DNA from: Euperipatoides rowelli
Taxonomy: Eukaryota > Onychophora > Udeonychophora > Euonychophora > Peripatopsidae
Assembly (NCBI GenBank): GCA_003024985.2
Contig: PXIH01S0018769.1
Direction: 5' to 3' (one strand)
DNA: 18,971 bases
The notes under the pieces were generated by a model that was not told where the DNA came from, ran no database searches, and saw nothing but the letters and a program-made list of their open reading frames with translations. Below, piece by piece: positions 17,635-18,971 of this stretch. Every line of letters begins with the position of its first letter. The first letter of the stretch is position 1. Made by a program: the position numbers and the translations under genes.

Positions 17635-17890
17635 GTTTACTGAAGGCTATGACATAAGATGAGACGTTTCCAGGTTCGCGTCTCAGTAGGGGCAGTTATG
17701 GAAAGGTTTTTTTCCCTGGTTTCAACACCTCTCCAGGGTTTTTTAACCCGGTACGATGTCCCATTAAGAACCTGTAGTAGTATAATCAATTGAATAATGT
17801 GATATTATAATATAGACGTAGCTCCTTCGGGAAGTTTCTCCACCAATAAAAGAAAAAATCTCTTCTCCTTTGGAGGGGAGATTTATTAAA
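17621..17890 (+). mobile_element. tRNA-like SINE nested in LINE-C (SINE-3)
   Basis: This non-coding block of about 270 bp interrupts LINE-C's endonuclease frame. A good B box, GGTTCGCGTC, lies at 17673-17682, but no convincing A box is seen, so the head is short or decayed. GAGACG (17661-17666) pairs with CGTCTC (17679-17684) around the B box. The 3' end forms a hairpin at 17856-17884 (AAATCTC with GAGATTT, and CTCC with GGAG). AAAATAAATT at 17611-17620 recurs at 17891-17900 and may be the target-site duplication, but A-richness makes chance possible. The host frame resumes just downstream after a small loss. Confidence 0.6.
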
Positions 17891-17904
17891 AAAATAAATT
17901 AAAG

Positions 17905-18971
17905 AGGTGGTGATAATAATAGACTATTGGAATGCTAAAGTGGAACAAGATAAAGACAGAAATACTGTTGGCCCATGGGGATTAGGAAAAAGAAACGTTT
18001 GAGGCAACTTACTTGTTAATTTTTGTAACAGCCAAGAATTATGGATTGCCAACACCTGGTGGTATAAGAGCTCTTTGGTTTGAACAGAAATGCAGTAGCA
18101 GACTTACTTGGACTTTACCAAATGGAACAATAAAGAACCAAATAGATTTCATCATAGCTTTCAAAACATATAAAAAACAGTGTTAAAAATTGTAAAGCCA
18201 TGCCAGGAGCTGACTGTGGCTCAGACCACAACCCTGTAGTTTGCAGACGAGAGATAAATTTAAAATGTCAGATTTAGAACAACAAAATAGAAGATGGATG
18301 GTTGAAGCACTCAATGATGATAAGAAGCTCTATTTATTGAAAAGCTAAGAGAAAAAAATTAAAAAAGACAGTTGCATAAGACAAGGTAATCTTAACGAAA
18401 GGTGGAACAAAGTTAAGGATATAATTAATCAAACAACCAAAGAGAAAATAGCCTTTAAACAGAAAATAAAGGCAAAAATCCATGGACTACCAAAGATACT
18501 TTTAAACTTATGGGTGAAAGGAAGAAGGTGAGACAGAATGATAGAGATAAATATAAATAATTAAATTCCTTAATTAGAAAAAGATGTAGATCAAAAATGG
18601 CATGAAGTTAAATGTAAAGAAATTGAGAAGTTGGATAAAAGACATGACACATGCAGTCTAGACAGAATAGTAAAAGAATTGTAACAAAATAGAAGAAAAA
18701 TAGCAACAGGGATCAAGAGTTAAGATGGCAAACTTCTATATACTGAAGAAGAGATTATGGAAAATAACTTTATGAAAAAAGAGAAAATACAGAGGAATGG
18801 GAATATTCAAACTGCAATGAAGGACTGCCAATTTTAAAAGAGGAAATTCTGGAAGCTATGAAAATGACAAGGCCAGGAAGCAAGTGGGATTGCTAACATA
18901 CCAATATTAGTTTTAAAGAAGATGGATGACAATATGCTAGAAATTATTACAGACCTATAGTGAATTATATA
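17905..18971 (+). pseudogene. LINE-C endonuclease C-terminus, linker and start of RT
   Basis: After SINE-3 the frame pieces read DYWNAKVEQDKDR (the GDWNAKVG motif), GPWGLGKRN, ELWIANTWW, then RLTWTLPNGTIKNQIDFI at about 18100-18155 and GADCGSDHNPVVC at 18206-18244, with the catalytic Asp-His at 18224-18229. The last two are diagnostic of RTE-clade endonucleases. The linker includes RRWMVEALNDDK and ERWNKVKDIINQTTKEKI. Near the window end, GKLLYTEEEIMENNF and, in another frame, RPGSKWDC/GIANIPILVLKK correspond to the GKA-G-D-IP start of RTE RTs. Stops (TAA at 18346, TGA at about 18090 and others) and frameshifts are present. Confidence 0.75.

Larger units (their letters stand above)
16976..18971 (+). 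mobile_element. RTE-like LINE, cut by the window end (LINE-C)
   Basis: This plus-strand LINE is different from LINE-A and LINE-B. A likely 5' UTR comes first. An APE-type endonuclease with RTE-style motifs, a linker and the first RT residues follow. SINE-3 (about 17621-17890) lies inside the endonuclease. The element has several stops and frameshifts and is inactive. The left edge is set only by the end of the GATAAT array, so the true 5' end is uncertain. The RT catalytic motifs would lie beyond 18971. Confidence 0.75.

Overview
This window looks like intergenic or intronic DNA from an AT-rich, repeat-heavy animal genome. I infer an invertebrate, possibly an arthropod, but nothing here fixes the taxon. 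The evidence is a spliced exon with a GT/AG boundary, non-LTR retrotransposons with target-site duplications, tRNA-like SINEs, and several kilobases of micro- and minisatellite. There is no bacterial-style gene organisation, and no intact gene longer than one exon. Single Ns at 6977, 7002, 10908, 10974 and 11184 point to a draft or polished assembly.

Layout. 1-1371 is AT-rich DNA with a TTA-type microsatellite (589-905). A tRNA-like SINE (SINE-1, minus) lies at about 1391-1532. Two diverged copies of a coding-like segment, both minus, lie at about 1619-1914 and 2316-2605. A 22/24-bp minisatellite fills 3121-4060. It abuts the 3' end of a 5'-truncated LINE (LINE-B, minus, about 4061-5702). Directly next to LINE-B is a nearly full-length but decayed LINE of the same broad type (LINE-A, minus, 5724-10534). 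It has an ORF1 with RRM-like and zinc-knuckle parts, and an ORF2 with APE-type endonuclease, reverse transcriptase and a C-terminal CCHC motif. Perfect 21-bp target-site duplications bound it.

The only convincing host coding sequence is one internal exon at 11297-11406 (plus strand), lysine/arginine-rich and possibly from an SF3B2-like splicing factor gene. Downstream lie a nuclear-receptor-like palindrome, a 23-bp minisatellite (11943-12123), a GC-richer coding-like relic (12429-12723, minus), and a cleanly inserted poly(A) SINE with 15-bp target-site duplications (SINE-2, 13085-13450).

13621-16975 is a 3.3-kb composite of three simple-sequence families that change gradually from one to the next. 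Each contains blocks where the strand orientation flips. The right end (about 16976-18971, plus) is an RTE-like LINE (LINE-C). Its endonuclease domain is interrupted by a third SINE (SINE-3), and the element runs off the window.

The elements suggest nested retrotransposition: LINE-A landed at the upstream edge of LINE-B, and SINE-3 landed in LINE-C. SINE-2 has the poly(A) tail and TTT/AA target expected of mobilisation by an L1-type machinery such as LINE-A's. I see no defence locus, CRISPR array, operon or clearly new multi-gene system. The most unusual items are the strand-switching satellite, the two unidentified coding relics, and the minisatellite that begins at a LINE 3' end.
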